From Xenorhabdus beddingii (lineage in GTDB: Bacteria > Pseudomonadota > Gammaproteobacteria > Enterobacterales > Enterobacteriaceae), in assembly GCF_002127545.1 (NCBI RefSeq), contig NZ_MUBK01000005.1, forward strand, positions 52,268 through 116,267: a DNA stretch of 64,000 nucleotides, written 5' to 3'. Positions 30,112 through 41,146 of the stretch are shown here, piece by piece (the stretch's first letter is position 1; each line of letters begins with the position of its first letter). Made by a program: the position numbers and the translations under genes. The notes beneath the pieces are model-generated. The model had not been told where the DNA came from. It saw nothing but the letters and a program-made list of their open reading frames with translations, and searched no databases.

Positions 30112-32265
30112 TTACTCCTGTTCGGCCATTTTTCTCAATGTGACAAAATCCGGTTTACCACTGCCAAGCAAAGGAAGTTGCTTCACATAACGAATATCCC
30201 GTGGAACCGTCAATTCAGGCATTCCTACTTCACGGGCCACGCCAAGCATGGCATTTCTATTCAAATTGGCATCCGTTGTGAACAGGACCAGCGCTTCGCC
30301 TTTACTTTGATCACTCCTGGCTGTTGCTGCATGCAGCGCATCAATAGAAACCCTTGATGCAATTTGTTCTACTGCTTCGAGAGAAACCATTTCTCCCGCC
30401 AACTTAGCAAAACGTTTCACCCGCCCCTTGATCGCACAGAAGCCTTCTTCGTCAATAGAAACGATATCTCCGGTGTCATACCAGCCGATTTGATTATTTC
30501 CTGCTGCATCTTCCGCCGATGGTGGTTCCAAACGCTCAGGGGCTTCGACACGCAAATAGCCTTTCATGACATTCGGGCCACGTAGCTGCAAGCGCCCTCC
30601 TTTTTCGATCCCCGGCACAGGCAGTAAGCGAGCTTCCATACCCGGCAAGAGCCGCCCGACCGTTCCTATTTTTGCAGCCATAGGGACGTTAATTGCGACA
30701 ACAGGTGCACATTCGGTCACGCCATAACCTTCCAGAATGCGGATACCGAATTTATCCTGCCAAACACGTTTGGTCTTCTCTGACAGCTTTTCTGCGCCAG
30801 CGACGACATAGCGCAGTCGGGCAAAATCATAGGGATGAGCAAAGCGGGCATAATTACCCAGAAAGGTCGAAGTTCCGAACAATACAGTGCAATTGCGATC
30901 ATAAACCAGCTCAGGCACAACACGATAATGCAGGGGGCTAGGATAGAGGAATATTCGGCTGCCTGTCATTAGCGGCGTCAATAAACCGACTGTCAGGCCA
31001 AAGGCATGGAACAGGGGTAAAGAGGACATGAAACGATCCTGGGGGGTAAAATCAGCAATCGTTTTTATCTGTTCGACGTTAGCCAGTAAGCTGGCATGAC
31101 TGTGAACCACGCCCTTTGGTGCCCCTTCTGAACCTGATGTAAACAGGATCAATGCATCATCATCAGGCTTTTGTGAAGTCATGACCGCTTTGGAAGGGAA
31201 AATCAGGTGCCACAGTATCCAAAGTTTATCATCCCGAGTGATGGTGTCTTTTAAATCCTCAAGGTATATCCAATTCGCTTCTGTTACCTGTTCTGGCAGA
31301 TGAGTCAATTGCCCTTTCTCCAGAAATTGGCGAGACGTCACGATAGTTTTGAGGGTCGCAGCCTGCATAGCGCTTTTAATTCCGCTGCTGCCGGCCGTGT
31401 AGTTCAGAAGGGCAGGCACACGTCCTTTCAACAAAGCGCCATAAATGGCAGCAGCCATCACCGTCGCATTTGGCAATAGTAAACCGACTCGTTCACCTTC
31501 TTTTGTAAAACGTTCCAGGATCCGGCTGACACCCAATATTTTTTTCAGTAATGAGTGGTAACTATCTTCCTTGAAGCTCACATCCTCAATGCAAGGTTTG
31601 AAACGACCAAAACGTTTTTGTGCAGTCAAGTAAGCATTGAACAACGTTTCTTTTGGCCGGGTTTTCATTCTCACATCCATCATGATGGCGTGGAGATGTT
31701 CTCCCGCTAAACGACGGCGCATTGTTGAGTTGGGAGCATCCGGCATAGGCAGATCGACGGCGGGTAAAATTTTGAGGGTGATTTTCGGGAACCAATGCAG
31801 TTTCATTATTCCTTTCAATCGGCCAAAAATGGTTTGTTCTGCACCATCAATACGAATTGGAACCACCTTTGCACCTGATTTCGCGGCAACAAAGGCCGCA
31901 CCATCATAGATTTTCATGAGCGAGCCGGTTATCGTGATCCGTCCTTCCGGGAAAATCACGATCGGACGCCCTTTCTCCACTTCTTTAATCAACGTCCTGA
32001 CGGCCATCGGGTTGGTTGGGTCCAGAGGAACAACATCGGCATAAGACTTAATGAATTTGAAAAAACCCCGGGTCGCAATACTAGAATAGATAGCGAATAC
32101 GGGTTTTACTGGCAGGAACAACCCAATTAATAGACCATCCAGAAATGAAATATGATTGGGTGTAATAAGACATTTTGGGTGTTTAAGCTGCTTATCATCA
32201 CCTTCTACTGTGACTCGAAAGAGCACCCGTACAAGTAACCGAATAAAATTCAAGAGCATATCCAT
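30112..32265 (-). CDS. aas: Bifunctional 2-acyl-GPE acyltransferase / acyl-ACP synthetase Aas
   Basis: 717 residues. N-terminal PlsC-type acyltransferase (about 1-190) with the NHISFLD catalytic HX4D box and [10 protein letters not shown]; then an AMP-forming acyl-ACP synthetase (about 230-717) with P-loop [22 protein letters not shown] and GWYDTGD. It regenerates phosphatidylethanolamine from lysophospholipid delivered by LplT. A dimer-like fusion is normal for this family. Shares an operon with lplT. Confidence 0.96.
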   Translation of the reverse strand: MDMLLNFIRLLVRVLFRVTVEGDDKQLKHPKCLITPNHISFLDGLLIGLFLPVKPVFAIYSSIATRGFFKFIKSYADVVPLDPTNPMAVRTLIKEVEKGRPIVIFPEGRITITGSLMKIYDGAAFVAAKSGAKVVPIRIDGAEQTIFGRLKGIMKLHWFPKITLKILPAVDLPMPDAPNSTMRRRLAGEHLHAIMMDVRMKTRPKETLFNAYLTAQKRFGRFKPCIEDVSFKEDSYHSLLKKILGVSRILERFTKEGERVGLLLPNATVMAAAIYGALLKGRVPALLNYTAGSSGIKSAMQAATLKTIVTSRQFLEKGQLTHLPEQVTEANWIYLEDLKDTITRDDKLWILWHLIFPSKAVMTSQKPDDDALILFTSGSEGAPKGVVHSHASLLANVEQIKTIADFTPQDRFMSSLPLFHAFGLTVGLLTPLMTGSRIFLYPSPLHYRVVPELVYDRNCTVLFGTSTFLGNYARFAHPYDFARLRYVVAGAEKLSEKTKRVWQDKFGIRILEGYGVTECAPVVAINVPMAAKIGTVGRLLPGMEARLLPVPGIEKGGRLQLRGPNVMKGYLRVEAPERLEPPSAEDAAGNNQIGWYDTGDIVSIDEEGFCAIKGRVKRFAKLAGEMVSLEAVEQIASRVSIDALHAATARSDQSKGEALVLFTTDANLNRNAMLGVAREVGMPELTVPRDIRYVKQLPLLGSGKPDFVTLRKMAEQE

Positions 32266-32388
32266 ATCTCAAATATAATTAAATAAAATTAAAGTGAGTA
32301 AGTAGGATGATACTATAAGTTGTATAAGCAGCCTGATATATAAGATTTCCCTGTTATATGGAAAATAAACTTAAAAAACCTCAATATA

Positions 32389-32919
32389 TCAAATTATTTT
32401 ATTTTCCTGGCTCAAAATGTAAGAGTTAATGTTAAAGACGATATCTTCTGTTGCAAGACTGGCATCAACAATGAGATCTGCGCACTCATGATAGAGTGGC
32501 TCCCTTTCAACCAATACCCCTTCAATTTCTTCTATGATGGATTTTCCCGTCAAACTGGGGCGCTGTGAGTTTTCTGGATTAAGGGATAACCGCTTGATTA
32601 AAATGTTTGCGGATGCCTGCAAATAAATCACGATGCCATTTTGTTGCATATACAGACGATTTTCCGGCGACAGAACCATTCCCCCACCCGTGGAAATGAC
32701 GTGTTCACTTTGGCTCACCGTTTTCAGTGTTTGACTTTCCAATTTTCTGAAATATTCCCAGCCATTGTGTTCAACAAGCGTTGCAATACTCATTTGGCTG
32801 GCGGTTTGAATACTCTCATCAGTGTCAACAAATTTATACGACAATGCTTCAGCTAACAACTTACCTATTGTCGTCTTCCCTGCACCTCGTGCACCTACGA
32901 TGAATAGAGTTCGTTTCAT
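32389..32919 (-). CDS. aroL: Shikimate kinase AroL
   Basis: 176 residues; phosphorylates shikimate at the 3-hydroxyl, fifth step of the common aromatic pathway. P-loop GARGAGKTT (near 9-17), shikimate-binding FVDTDESI and STGGGMVL, and lid RPSLTGK are present. It resembles AroL more than AroK (MQNNGIVIYL-type core; LVEREPLY). Upstream palindromic TyrR-like sequence supports AroL, which is TyrR-controlled in E. coli. Its place between aas and proA is unlike E. coli, where aroL is next to yaiA/aroM. Confidence 0.92.
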   Translation of the reverse strand: MKRTLFIVGARGAGKTTIGKLLAEALSYKFVDTDESIQTASQMSIATLVEHNGWEYFRKLESQTLKTVSQSEHVISTGGGMVLSPENRLYMQQNGIVIYLQASANILIKRLSLNPENSQRPSLTGKSIIEEIEGVLVEREPLYHECADLIVDASLATEDIVFNINSYILSQENKII

Positions 32920-32969
32920 TTTGTTGTCTTCCTGAAGGATATATAAAATTAAGATTAAGCATAAAGTAT

Positions 32970-33009
32970 AGTAACTAAATATTTACACTAGTGTAAAAAG
33001 TATTTTTTA
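32970..33009. promoter_or_regulatory. Candidate TyrR/TrpR-type operator of aroL
   Basis: A perfect 16-bp palindrome TTTACACTAGTGTAAA (32982-32997) lies 63 bp before aroL. On the minus strand TGTAAA-N6-GTTACT (32970-32987) and on the plus strand TGTAAA-N6-TTTTTA (32992-33009) are TyrR-like with weaker second halves. The central ACTAGT also resembles half of a trp operator. Confidence 0.55.
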
Positions 33010-33018
33010 TTGAACAAA

Positions 33019-33046
33019 AAGTCACACTTAATGCTAAGTGTGACTT
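33019..33046 (-). terminator. proBA terminator
   Basis: Perfect 12-bp stem AAGTCACACTTA/TAAGTGTGACTT (33019-33030 with 33035-33046), loop ATGC, followed on the minus strand by TTTGTTC. About 50 bp past the proA stop. Confidence 0.85.
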
Positions 33047-33098
33047 ACTTTAGTTCACAATCAACCGTTCAACCCGATCTCATTACAACAGAATACGA

Positions 33099-34352
33099 TT
33101 AACCACGGGGTAAGTAATCGCCATAACCGATCCATTTATAGGTTGTCAGCGCATCCAGCCCCATTGGCCCCCTGGCGTGTAATTTCTGGGTACTGACGGC
33201 CACTTCAGCGCCTAAACCAAACTGACCACCATCAGTAAAACGGGTACTTGCATTCACATACACCGCCGCTGAATCCACTCGCTGCACAAAATAGTCAGCC
33301 TGCTGCAAAGATTCCGTCAGGATCGCGTCAGAATGGGCCGTGCCATAAGTACGAATATGTTCAATCGCTTGATCGATACCGCTGACAAGCTCCACATTCA
33401 TATCCAGTGACAACCATTCATCACCGTAATCTTCTTCTGTCACTTCGACGACGGTTGCGGGGCCATCTTTCAGCAATATAATTGCGGATGCACCCGCATG
33501 TAATGTCACCCCCTGCTCTTTCATTTTTGTGCTCAGAACCGGCAGGAAATCGGCGGCAATTTTTTCATGTACCAACAGGGTTTCCAGTGAATTACAGGCA
33601 CTCGGACGTTGTACTTTCGCATTAGTGATCACTTCCAAGGCTTTTTCAATATTGATGTTTTCATCTACAAATGTGTGACAAACACCAATGCCTCCAGTAA
33701 TCACCGGAATAGTAGATTGTTCACGGCACAGTTTATGTAAGCCGGCACCACCACGAGGGATCAACATATCAACGTAGCGATCCATTTTCAGCAATTCAGT
33801 CACCCACTCACGGTCTGGTTTACTGATGGCCTGAACCGCAGCCGCAGGTAAACCACTTTGTTCCAGTGCCTGCTGAATGACTTTCACCATCACCTGATTG
33901 GTATGATGGGTCTCCTTGCCGCCGCGCAGTATCACCGCATTACCGGTTTTCAGACACAATGATGCCACGTCAATAGTGACATTCGGACGGGCTTCATAAA
34001 TAACGCCAATGACGCCCAAAGGGACACGGCGCCGGCTTAATTGCAATCCATTATCCAATAATTGCCCATCCAAAACCTGTCCTACAGGATCGGCCAGACG
34101 ACAGACCTGACGTACATCATTGGCTATGGCGTTCAGCCGCTCAGGGGTCAACAATAACCGATCGAGCAGTGCGTCACTCATTCCCTGCTCGCGGGCTTGA
34201 TGCATATCTTGCTGATTAGCCGCAAGAATGATCTCAATTTCTGTCTCCAGCAAATCAGCAATGTGATTCAACGCCTGATTTTTCTGGCGGGTATTTAACT
34301 GTGCCAATTGCCATGATGCGGCTTTGGCTGCTTTTCCCATCTGCTCTAGCAT
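33099..34352 (-). CDS. proA: Gamma-glutamyl phosphate reductase
   Basis: 417 residues, second step of proline biosynthesis (NADPH-dependent reduction of glutamyl phosphate to the semialdehyde). An aldehyde-dehydrogenase-fold protein with the catalytic Cys in [15 protein letters not shown] and nucleotide-binding [20 protein letters not shown]. Starts 38 bp after proB and shares its operon, as in E. coli. Confidence 0.97.
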   Translation of the reverse strand: MLEQMGKAAKAASWQLAQLNTRQKNQALNHIADLLETEIEIILAANQQDMHQAREQGMSDALLDRLLLTPERLNAIANDVRQVCRLADPVGQVLDGQLLDNGLQLSRRRVPLGVIGVIYEARPNVTIDVASLCLKTGNAVILRGGKETHHTNQVMVKVIQQALEQSGLPAAAVQAISKPDREWVTELLKMDRYVDMLIPRGGAGLHKLCREQSTIPVITGGIGVCHTFVDENINIEKALEVITNAKVQRPSACNSLETLLVHEKIAADFLPVLSTKMKEQGVTLHAGASAIILLKDGPATVVEVTEEDYGDEWLSLDMNVELVSGIDQAIEHIRTYGTAHSDAILTESLQQADYFVQRVDSAAVYVNASTRFTDGGQFGLGAEVAVSTQKLHARGPMGLDALTTYKWIGYGDYLPRG

Positions 34353-34390
34353 GGTGGAATCCTTTATTCCGATCGATCAATGATGATCAA

Positions 34391-35497
34391 TTAGCTTACG
34401 ATTAAATCGTCACGGTGAACCGCAACGGCGCCATACTCATATCCCAGTATCCGGTTAATGTGCATTGAATGCTGACCGGCAATCATACGTAAGGCATCGC
34501 TGTTATAGCGACAAACTCCGTGAGCCAAATCTTTGCCGGATAAGCTGAGGATGCGAATGACTTCACCACGGGAAAAATCACCTTTAACGTTTTTGATCCC
34601 TTTTGGCAGCAACGAGCTGCCTTTTTCAAGGATTGCCGTTTCTGCACCATGATCAACAATGATTTCTCCGGCCGGGGGGGCACCAAAGATCCAGCGCTTG
34701 CGATTTTCCATTGGGCTAGATAAGCCATGAAAACGGGTTCCCACCGCTTTTCCCTCAATGACATCGGCAATGACATCGGGTTTATTGCCAGCGGCGATGA
34801 TAACATCAATTCCCGCACGCCCGGCGACTCCAGCAGCCTGAAGTTTTGTCGCCATCCCTCCCGTTCCCAAACCTGAAACACTGTCTCCCGCCATCATCTT
34901 CAATTCATCGCTGATGTCATGCACTTCAGAGATCAATTCGGCATCAGGATGATGACGAGGATCAGCCGTATAAAGCCCTGCGATATCTGTCAGGAGCAAT
35001 AACTTATCTGCACTGCCCAAAATAGCCGCCAGGGCAGAAAGGTTATCATTATCCCCCACTTTAATCTCTGCTGTCGCAACGGCGTCATTTTCATTAATAA
35101 TGGGAACAATATGGTTATCAAGCAATGCCTGGAGGGTATCCCTCGCATTCAAGAAACGCTCACGATCTTCCAAGTCCGCACGCGTGAGCAACATTTGCCC
35201 GACATGGATACCATAAATCGAGAAAAGCTGCTCCCACAGTTGGATCAGGCGACTTTGTCCGACGGCGGCCAGCAACTGTTTTGAAGCAATCGTGGCGGGA
35301 AGGTCGGGATACCCCAAATGCTCACGTCCGGCCGCAATCGCGCCAGACGTCACAATAACAATGCGGTGGCCTTTTTCATGCTGTTGAGCACATTGGCGAA
35401 CCAGCTCCACGATGTGGGCACGATTCAAACGACGAGAGCCACCGGTCAATACACTCGTCCCCAGTTTCACAACCAAGGTTTGGCTGCCATTCATCAT
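34391..35497 (-). CDS. proB: Glutamate 5-kinase
   Basis: 368 residues: amino-acid kinase domain (about 1-250; [38 protein letters not shown]) plus a C-terminal PUA domain (about 275-355; [13 protein letters not shown]). First, proline-feedback-inhibited step of proline synthesis. Two adjacent Met codons could serve as start; the first is reported. Upstream spacer has three 17-bp A-tract repeats. Next to crl, as in E. coli but without phoE. Confidence 0.97.
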   Translation of the reverse strand: MMNGSQTLVVKLGTSVLTGGSRRLNRAHIVELVRQCAQQHEKGHRIVIVTSGAIAAGREHLGYPDLPATIASKQLLAAVGQSRLIQLWEQLFSIYGIHVGQMLLTRADLEDRERFLNARDTLQALLDNHIVPIINENDAVATAEIKVGDNDNLSALAAILGSADKLLLLTDIAGLYTADPRHHPDAELISEVHDISDELKMMAGDSVSGLGTGGMATKLQAAGVAGRAGIDVIIAAGNKPDVIADVIEGKAVGTRFHGLSSPMENRKRWIFGAPPAGEIIVDHGAETAILEKGSSLLPKGIKNVKGDFSRGEVIRILSLSGKDLAHGVCRYNSDALRMIAGQHSMHINRILGYEYGAVAVHRDDLIVS

Positions 35498-35530
35498 ATT
35501 TCTGCCATTAACAGTTATTTGAACAAATAA

Positions 35531-35581
35531 TTCGATTAAAAAAACAATTCGATTAAAAAAACGATTTTCTTAAAAAAACGG
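35531..35581. repeat. Three 17-bp direct repeats upstream of proB
   Basis: TTCGATTAAAAAAACAA (35531-35547), TTCGATTAAAAAAACGA (35548-35564) and TTTTCTTAAAAAAACGG (35565-35581). Each carries an A7 tract, so the tracts are spaced 17 bp apart. They lie 34-84 bp before the proB start. Confidence 0.88.
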
Positions 35582-35659
35582 TATCCAGTTTTAACAGGAG
35601 AGAAGCGTTATGCCAACTGACATAACGCAAAATTTAAAAAAAGCAGGCTTAAAACAGAT

Positions 35660-36061
35660 TCATGCCATAACTTGAGTCTGAAGAGAAATGGTATTTTTGG
35701 AGGGAGTCAGCGTCAGTTTGAGCGCATCAAAAGAATTCGCCAGACGTTGATGAAATGTCTGCAAGGTTGATTCAAGATGTTCCAGATCAGCCTTTTTTTT
35801 GATACTCATGGCGTGCCATTCACCATTTTTATCAAATAAACCTATCTGATAGTGATAAACAAAGCCCTGCCCCTGTGCTTCTAACTCTAACCACCATCCC
35901 CAGAATTCGCGTTTTTCGGGTGCCGCTTTTGCACTGACACAAACTGCTAAACAGTCAAAGAAAAAATAACCGTTTTGGCATTTTAATTCACGTACATACG
36001 GCCCTAAGGCAGAAAAATTCTTTAACAGCCTATTTTTAGAATAACTTACGGGCAAAGTCAT
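35660..36061 (-). CDS. crl: Sigma factor-binding protein Crl
   Basis: 133-residue activator that binds sigma-S and promotes its association with RNA polymerase core, boosting stationary-phase genes such as curli in E. coli. The Crl core is visible: LGPYVRELKCQNGYFFFDCLAVCVSAKAAPE-type block (within 17-50) and REFWGWWLELEAQGQGFVYHY around 52-72. GGAGA precedes the ATG. Sits between proB and frsA as in E. coli, on the same strand. Confidence 0.95.
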   Translation of the reverse strand: MTLPVSYSKNRLLKNFSALGPYVRELKCQNGYFFFDCLAVCVSAKAAPEKREFWGWWLELEAQGQGFVYHYQIGLFDKNGEWHAMSIKKKADLEHLESTLQTFHQRLANSFDALKLTLTPSKNTISLQTQVMA

Positions 36062-36132
36062 ACAAAGGTCTCCTTATATACAGAACACCTTTGTATCAAA
36101 TGGTTAAAAAATATCAAGTAATAAATTTTACT

Positions 36133-37416
36133 TTATACAACTTTATCTTTCAACCATACACTTATTTCGTGTAGCGCCTTATTGAAACCACTATAAACTG
36201 AGGTGGCAGGGATCGCCCGCAATGAACCCTCCATTGATGACATAGCAATCAATTTTGAGTCCTTTCTTGGGCTGAAAATATCATCTTCCCAATACACCGA
36301 AAACATAGGGACACTACAGCGACGCCCCAACAAGCCTTGATTTTTCAATGAATAACATCTCAGCTCTGAACGCAGTCTCTCTTCATCAACGTGGTAAATC
36401 CCCAGACGACTGGCCAGTACGTCAATATACATTGACGGAATTTTCTGCTGTAATTTCCCATCATGCAGTAATTCATGAACAATCGGGCCAACTACCGCAA
36501 TCCCTTTAATCAGTTTCGGTTCCAGATAGGCAAGACGAACAGCAATATTGGCACCAAAACGAAAACCAAACACGCCTACACGAGTATGGTCAATCCACGG
36601 TATGGTATCCAGTTGTTGCAAAACTTGTTGATGAAGCGCGCAGGTATCCTGTGTCAGTGTGAATTTGGCGGAATAACCCACAGAAGGCATATCCACCGTC
36701 AACATGGCAAAACCGAGAGGCGAGAAATATTCGCGGAACAACCGCCAACAATCGCTCTGCACATTATCAAGGCTGGTACAGACTAAAATCGTTGGGCAGG
36801 GTCCTTGAACATGGGAAGGAAGATGCAATAATCCAGTCACACTTTTCCCCCCTTCCAAATGAAATTCCAGTTTTTTCAATTCATAATCAGAAAAACGCGC
36901 CGCATTTTCGTAGGCTTTATTCGCCAACACGATAGCTTGATCAGCCAACTCGTCACCGCGCAAATGAGGATAAGCGGCGATACTGTAAAGCGTTGCCGCC
37001 TTTAACCAGCATGCCCCAGCTTTCTCAGCCTCTTCAGTATGCAGAGCTTCCTGCTGCCAGTGCATTGCCTGCTGTGACCACTCAAATGCCCAATTTCCTT
37101 TACGATAGCCGATCACAGTATCCAACAAATGATCGGTACTGCGCTCGGCATCTGTCACGGCAATCCGGCTGAGAACTTCTTGAATTTCAATCGGATTGAT
37201 TCCCCTCCAGATCCAAGCGAGCCAATTAATCATTCGATACCAACGCTCGCAACGCTTACCACCACGCGGGCTATTACCGACAAGGGTACGATCACCAACA
37301 ATAGAATTATCACCAGCCGTGATAGATTGTAGTCGAGTGGATTTTACCAGTGTGGAGGTCTCCCGATGTTTAAATCGAGATTTAAACAGCGACTCTGAAA
37401 GGTTTTGTTTAGTCAT
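36133..37416 (-). CDS. frsA: FrsA-type alpha/beta hydrolase (YafA)
   Basis: 427 residues, fermentation-respiration switch protein family (DUF1100). In Vibrio the homologue is reported to bind glucose-specific EIIA or act as a cofactor-independent decarboxylase; the true activity is debated. GFRFGANIAVRLAY stands where a hydrolase nucleophile elbow GxSxG would be, but with Phe instead of Ser, as in E. coli FrsA. The N-terminal region (about 30-55) carries a longer, low-complexity insertion than E. coli. Lies 15 bp after gpt, so probably cotranscribed. Confidence 0.9.
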   Translation of the reverse strand: MTKQNLSESLFKSRFKHRETSTLVKSTRLQSITAGDNSIVGDRTLVGNSPRGGKRCERWYRMINWLAWIWRGINPIEIQEVLSRIAVTDAERSTDHLLDTVIGYRKGNWAFEWSQQAMHWQQEALHTEEAEKAGACWLKAATLYSIAAYPHLRGDELADQAIVLANKAYENAARFSDYELKKLEFHLEGGKSVTGLLHLPSHVQGPCPTILVCTSLDNVQSDCWRLFREYFSPLGFAMLTVDMPSVGYSAKFTLTQDTCALHQQVLQQLDTIPWIDHTRVGVFGFRFGANIAVRLAYLEPKLIKGIAVVGPIVHELLHDGKLQQKIPSMYIDVLASRLGIYHVDEERLRSELRCYSLKNQGLLGRRCSVPMFSVYWEDDIFSPRKDSKLIAMSSMEGSLRAIPATSVYSGFNKALHEISVWLKDKVV

Positions 37417-37431
37417 GACAAAAGAAAATTC

Positions 37432-37893
37432 TTACTGCTTATCACAAATAGGAGGAACGAACATAACGCCCATATCCCATGGCTGCTCAATCCAGGTGTT
37501 TTGAGGAATATCAACGACATAATCATTCACAAGAGGACGGCCGGCAGGTTTTGCAAAAATCGTGACAAAATGGGCTTTCGGATACATATCGCGGATTGCC
37601 TGTGCAGTCCCGCCGGTATCAACCAGATCATCAACAACGATAAATCCCTCACCGTCGCCTTCCGCTTTTTTCAACACATTCAACTCGCGCTGATTATTGT
37701 GATCATAGCTGGAAATACAGACCGTATCGACATGGCGAATTCCCAGCTCACGAGCCAACAATGCGCCCGGCACAAGGCCACCGCGACTCACGGCAATAAT
37801 GCCTTTCCACTGTTCTACCGGAAGTAAACGTTGTGCCAATTGACGGGCATGTATTTGCAACATATCCCACGTTACAACATATTTTTCACTCAT
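37432..37893 (-). CDS. gpt: Xanthine-guanine phosphoribosyltransferase
   Basis: 153-residue purine salvage enzyme converting guanine, xanthine and less well hypoxanthine to nucleotides with PRPP. The PRPP-binding motif [15 protein letters not shown] (near 86-100) and the N-terminal [17 protein letters not shown] are characteristic. First gene of a gpt-frsA unit, and divergent from pepD. Confidence 0.97.
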   Translation of the reverse strand: MSEKYVVTWDMLQIHARQLAQRLLPVEQWKGIIAVSRGGLVPGALLARELGIRHVDTVCISSYDHNNQRELNVLKKAEGDGEGFIVVDDLVDTGGTAQAIRDMYPKAHFVTIFAKPAGRPLVNDYVVDIPQNTWIEQPWDMGVMFVPPICDKQ

Positions 37894-38171
37894 AAAATTT
37901 GATCCTGGATACTAAAGAATATTTCAGAAAAGTGTTTTTTTTGCGGAAAAAAGGTTGCGCGAGATTATAGTGATTTGAACAGACAAAGACCAGTAAAAAC
38001 AAGGTAGGACCCTATCCTGACTGCGCATTACAGATAATAAAATGATATTCTCAGACATGACATGAACCTTAGGATAGCGCAAGATGACAAAAGCGCCCTA
38101 ATGTATCAAGCATTACCATTTTCTCACCAAGATGTATTTTCTCACTCAGATGTCGTTACAGGAGATTCGCC

Positions 38172-39632
38172 GTGTCCGAATTATCAACCTTATCCCCTCA
38201 ACCACTATGGGATATTTTTGCCCAAATTTGTTCCATTCCGCATCCATCCTACCATGAAGAAACGCTGGCAGCCCATATCATTGAGTGGGCAAAAAGCAAA
38301 GATTTCCATGTGGAGCGGGATGACGTCGGTAATATTTTGATTAGAAAACCGGCTTCGAAAGGTATGGAAAATCGCAAGGCCGTTGTACTTCAAGCGCACC
38401 TTGATATGGTTCCACAAAAAAACAATGATACCCAGCACGATTTCACCCAAGATCCGATCCGCCCTTACATTGACGGTGATTGGATTACGGCCGAGGGGAC
38501 AACGCTAGGCGCTGATAACGGGATCGGCATGGCTTCTGCTCTGGCCGTCTTGGCGGACGAAACAGTCAAACATGGTCCATTGGAAGTGTTGCTGACCATG
38601 ACCGAAGAAGCGGGCATGGATGGTGCGTTCGGCCTGAAATCCGGCTGGTTGCAGGCCGATATTCTGATCAATACCGATTCAGAAGAAGAAGGCGAAATTT
38701 ACATGGGCTGTGCCGGGGGCATTGATGTTGTTACCACTTTGCCATTATCCCGTGAAGCTCTGCCAGCCGGTTACAAAACTCTGGAACTGACGATTAAAGG
38801 GTTAAAAGGTGGCCACTCTGGTGGCGATATTCATCTCGGATTGGGCAATGCCAACAAATTACTGGCGCGTTTCCTGGCGGCACAGGCAGATGACTTGAAC
38901 CTGAAATTGATTCATCTGCAAGGGGGAACGCTGCGCAATGCCATCCCCCGTGAAGGTTCCTGTGTCATTGCCGTTCCTGCTGATCAACTTGAAACACTGC
39001 ATCAACGGAAAGAGCGCTATCTGGAAACATTGACAAACGAGTATGCGGTCGTTGAAGCCAACCTTACCCTCCTGCTGGATGAAATCGAAACATCAACACC
39101 GGCGTTGACGGCCGATTGCCAGACCCGTTTCCTGTCCATGCTCAATGCCATGCCTAACGGCGTTATCCGCATGAGTGATGTGGCCAAAGGCGTTGTAGAA
39201 ACTTCGCTGAACGTCGGCGTGGTGACAATGGATGAAGAAAAAGTCGAGGTTTTTTGCCTGATCCGTTCACTGATCGAAACGGGCAAGACGTATGTTGCTG
39301 AAATGCTGAATTCTCTGGCAAAACTGTCTGGTGCAAAAACAGTAGCCAGCGGCAGCTATCCGGGCTGGCAGCCTGATGCCGATTCGCCAGTGATGCATCT
39401 GGTTCGCGAAACGTATCAACAACTTTTCGATAAAACCCCCAATATCATGGTCATCCATGCAGGTTTGGAATGTGGCCTGTTCAAAGAGCCGTATCCCGAC
39501 ATGGACATGGTTTCCATCGGTCCGACCATTCGTGGCGCGCATTCCCCGGATGAGAAAGTTCACATTAAGAGCGTGGGTCAATATTGGCAACTACTGACCG
39601 CAATTCTGAAATCTATTCCGGTTAAAGAGTAA
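38172..39632 (+). CDS. pepD: Aminoacyl-histidine dipeptidase PepD
   Basis: 486-residue M20 family dizinc peptidase that hydrolyses Xaa-His dipeptides such as carnosine. Metal and catalytic residues are seen in VLQAHLDMVPQ, GADNGIGMA, TEEAGMDGAFGL, NTDSEEEGEIYMGCAGG and HAGLECGLF. Translation starts at GTG (MSELSTLSPQPLWDIF) with AGGAGA 7 nt upstream. Same neighbourhood as in E. coli (gpt-pepD-dinB). Confidence 0.97.
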   Translation: MSELSTLSPQPLWDIFAQICSIPHPSYHEETLAAHIIEWAKSKDFHVERDDVGNILIRKPASKGMENRKAVVLQAHLDMVPQKNNDTQHDFTQDPIRPYIDGDWITAEGTTLGADNGIGMASALAVLADETVKHGPLEVLLTMTEEAGMDGAFGLKSGWLQADILINTDSEEEGEIYMGCAGGIDVVTTLPLSREALPAGYKTLELTIKGLKGGHSGGDIHLGLGNANKLLARFLAAQADDLNLKLIHLQGGTLRNAIPREGSCVIAVPADQLETLHQRKERYLETLTNEYAVVEANLTLLLDEIETSTPALTADCQTRFLSMLNAMPNGVIRMSDVAKGVVETSLNVGVVTMDEEKVEVFCLIRSLIETGKTYVAEMLNSLAKLSGAKTVASGSYPGWQPDADSPVMHLVRETYQQLFDKTPNIMVIHAGLECGLFKEPYPDMDMVSIGPTIRGAHSPDEKVHIKSVGQYWQLLTAILKSIPVKE

Positions 39633-39708
39633 TAAAAAGATCAATAAAAAGTCACAACAGAACCCTATTGCCCCTCCCCTATTCTCTGCCGTAGGGGAGA
39701 TTCCAGCG

Positions 39709-40764
39709 TTATAACGCCAGTAAAAGCTGACGTTCCAATTGTGGATTTTGTAAGGTGACATGCAGCCCAACCAACCGGACGCCCCGCCCTTCCCTGCGCA
39801 TTTCCCACGCCTGTTTTGCGACCCGAATCAGATCGGCCTTATCCAATACAGGATGAGTATGTTCCTGTGTCGTCATTTGGAAATCATCAAACTTTAATTT
39901 GATACCCTGACGGGCAATGCGCAGATCGGGGTTTACCTTTGCTAACCGTTTTTCCAGCTCAGGATAAAGTTTTTCAATTAATTCCACACACTCATGCCAT
40001 TCATGAATATCCTGCGCCAGTGTTTTTTCTACCCCAACCGATTTGCGCAAGCGTTCTGGCGTGATCGGCCGTTGATCAATGCCGTGGCAACGTTGCCAAA
40101 GTGATACCCCAAATTTGCCCAAACTTTTTATTAACGCCAGTTTATCGTAGTGTTGAACATCAGAGCAGGTTTCCAGCCCCATGTCTGACAGCCGTTTGGC
40201 CGTCACTTTTCCAACTCCGGGAATTTTGCGTAATGGCAGTGACTTAACAAACGTATCGACCTGTTCAGGAGAGATAACATATTGACCATTGGGTTTATTA
40301 ATATCAGACGCTATCTTGGCTAAAAACCGGACTGGCGCAACGCCGGCGGAAGCCGTTAACTGCAATTCATCAAAAATGACCTGACGGATTTCCTCGGCAA
40401 TCAATGTCGCAGAACCGTGGCAATAGTGACATTCTGTCACATCGAGATAGGCTTCATCCCAAGAGAGAGGTTCAATCAACCCGGTGTAACGGGAAAAAAT
40501 CTGCCGGATATGCTGGGACACTTCTTTATAAATCGCCATGCGGCCGGGGATCACTTTCAATTGCGGGCAGAGTTTTAACGCCATGGCGGTGGGCATTGCA
40601 CTATGCACCCCAAAGCGACGGGCAGGGTAATTTGCCGTGCTAATTACCCCTCGCCGATCAGCACTTCCCCCCACCGCAATAGGTCTATTGCGAAGTAATG
40701 GGTTATCCCTCATTTCAATGGCAGCAAAAAAACAGTCCATATCAATATGAATAATTTTGCGCAT
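39709..40764 (-). CDS. dinB: DNA polymerase IV (DinB)
   Basis: 351 residues, Y-family translesion polymerase. The frame extends to 40806, but [20 protein letters not shown] is the family N-terminus. Active-site carboxylates are in DMDCFFA and [11 protein letters not shown]; helix-hairpin-helix [14 protein letters not shown] and the little-finger domain follow. The C-terminal end [10 protein letters not shown] is the beta-clamp-binding motif. An imperfect LexA box sits 23 bp upstream, consistent with SOS induction. Beyond it begins the accessory block. Confidence 0.96.
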   Translation of the reverse strand: MRKIIHIDMDCFFAAIEMRDNPLLRNRPIAVGGSADRRGVISTANYPARRFGVHSAMPTAMALKLCPQLKVIPGRMAIYKEVSQHIRQIFSRYTGLIEPLSWDEAYLDVTECHYCHGSATLIAEEIRQVIFDELQLTASAGVAPVRFLAKIASDINKPNGQYVISPEQVDTFVKSLPLRKIPGVGKVTAKRLSDMGLETCSDVQHYDKLALIKSLGKFGVSLWQRCHGIDQRPITPERLRKSVGVEKTLAQDIHEWHECVELIEKLYPELEKRLAKVNPDLRIARQGIKLKFDDFQMTTQEHTHPVLDKADLIRVAKQAWEMRREGRGVRLVGLHVTLQNPQLERQLLLAL

Positions 40765-40786
40765 CTGATCTCCCCACACCAAAAGA

Positions 40787-40802
40787 CTGTATAAATATAC
40801 AA
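40787..40802. promoter_or_regulatory. LexA-like box of dinB
   Basis: CTGT-N8-ACAA (CTGTATAAATATACAA), one mismatch to the CTGT-N8-ACAG SOS consensus, 23 bp before the dinB ATG. Confidence 0.7.
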
Positions 40803-41146
40803 GCATATCTAGTGAAAGTTAAGCTAATTTTTAGCAAAATTTCAATGGATTGATTTATTGATGGGGCATTATTCATGGTGAAATGAAAATATTAAATAAT
40901 CCCATTAAGTGATTATATAAGAGATAAATAACAGCAAAAAACATTGAGATAAATAGCACATTTAAACAGGATAAAATAAAAAACCTTTTATTGATTGTTT
41001 TTCAGTTACATATTTCACTCAATCCATTAAATAACCATTTAATATATCATTTATTTTCAATACAGCGGTGACAGGGATGTATTTACTCTGTACCATTAGA
41101 TAAATCAATAAATTAAATAGGTTTATTAAAAAATATAAGGATAGTA
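40803..41146. other. AT-rich intergenic region before the MFS gene
   Basis: 344 bp with no ORF, repeat or recognised signal apart from ATAAGGAT about 8 nt before the ATG of the next gene. It marks the left edge of the accessory block. Confidence 0.4.
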
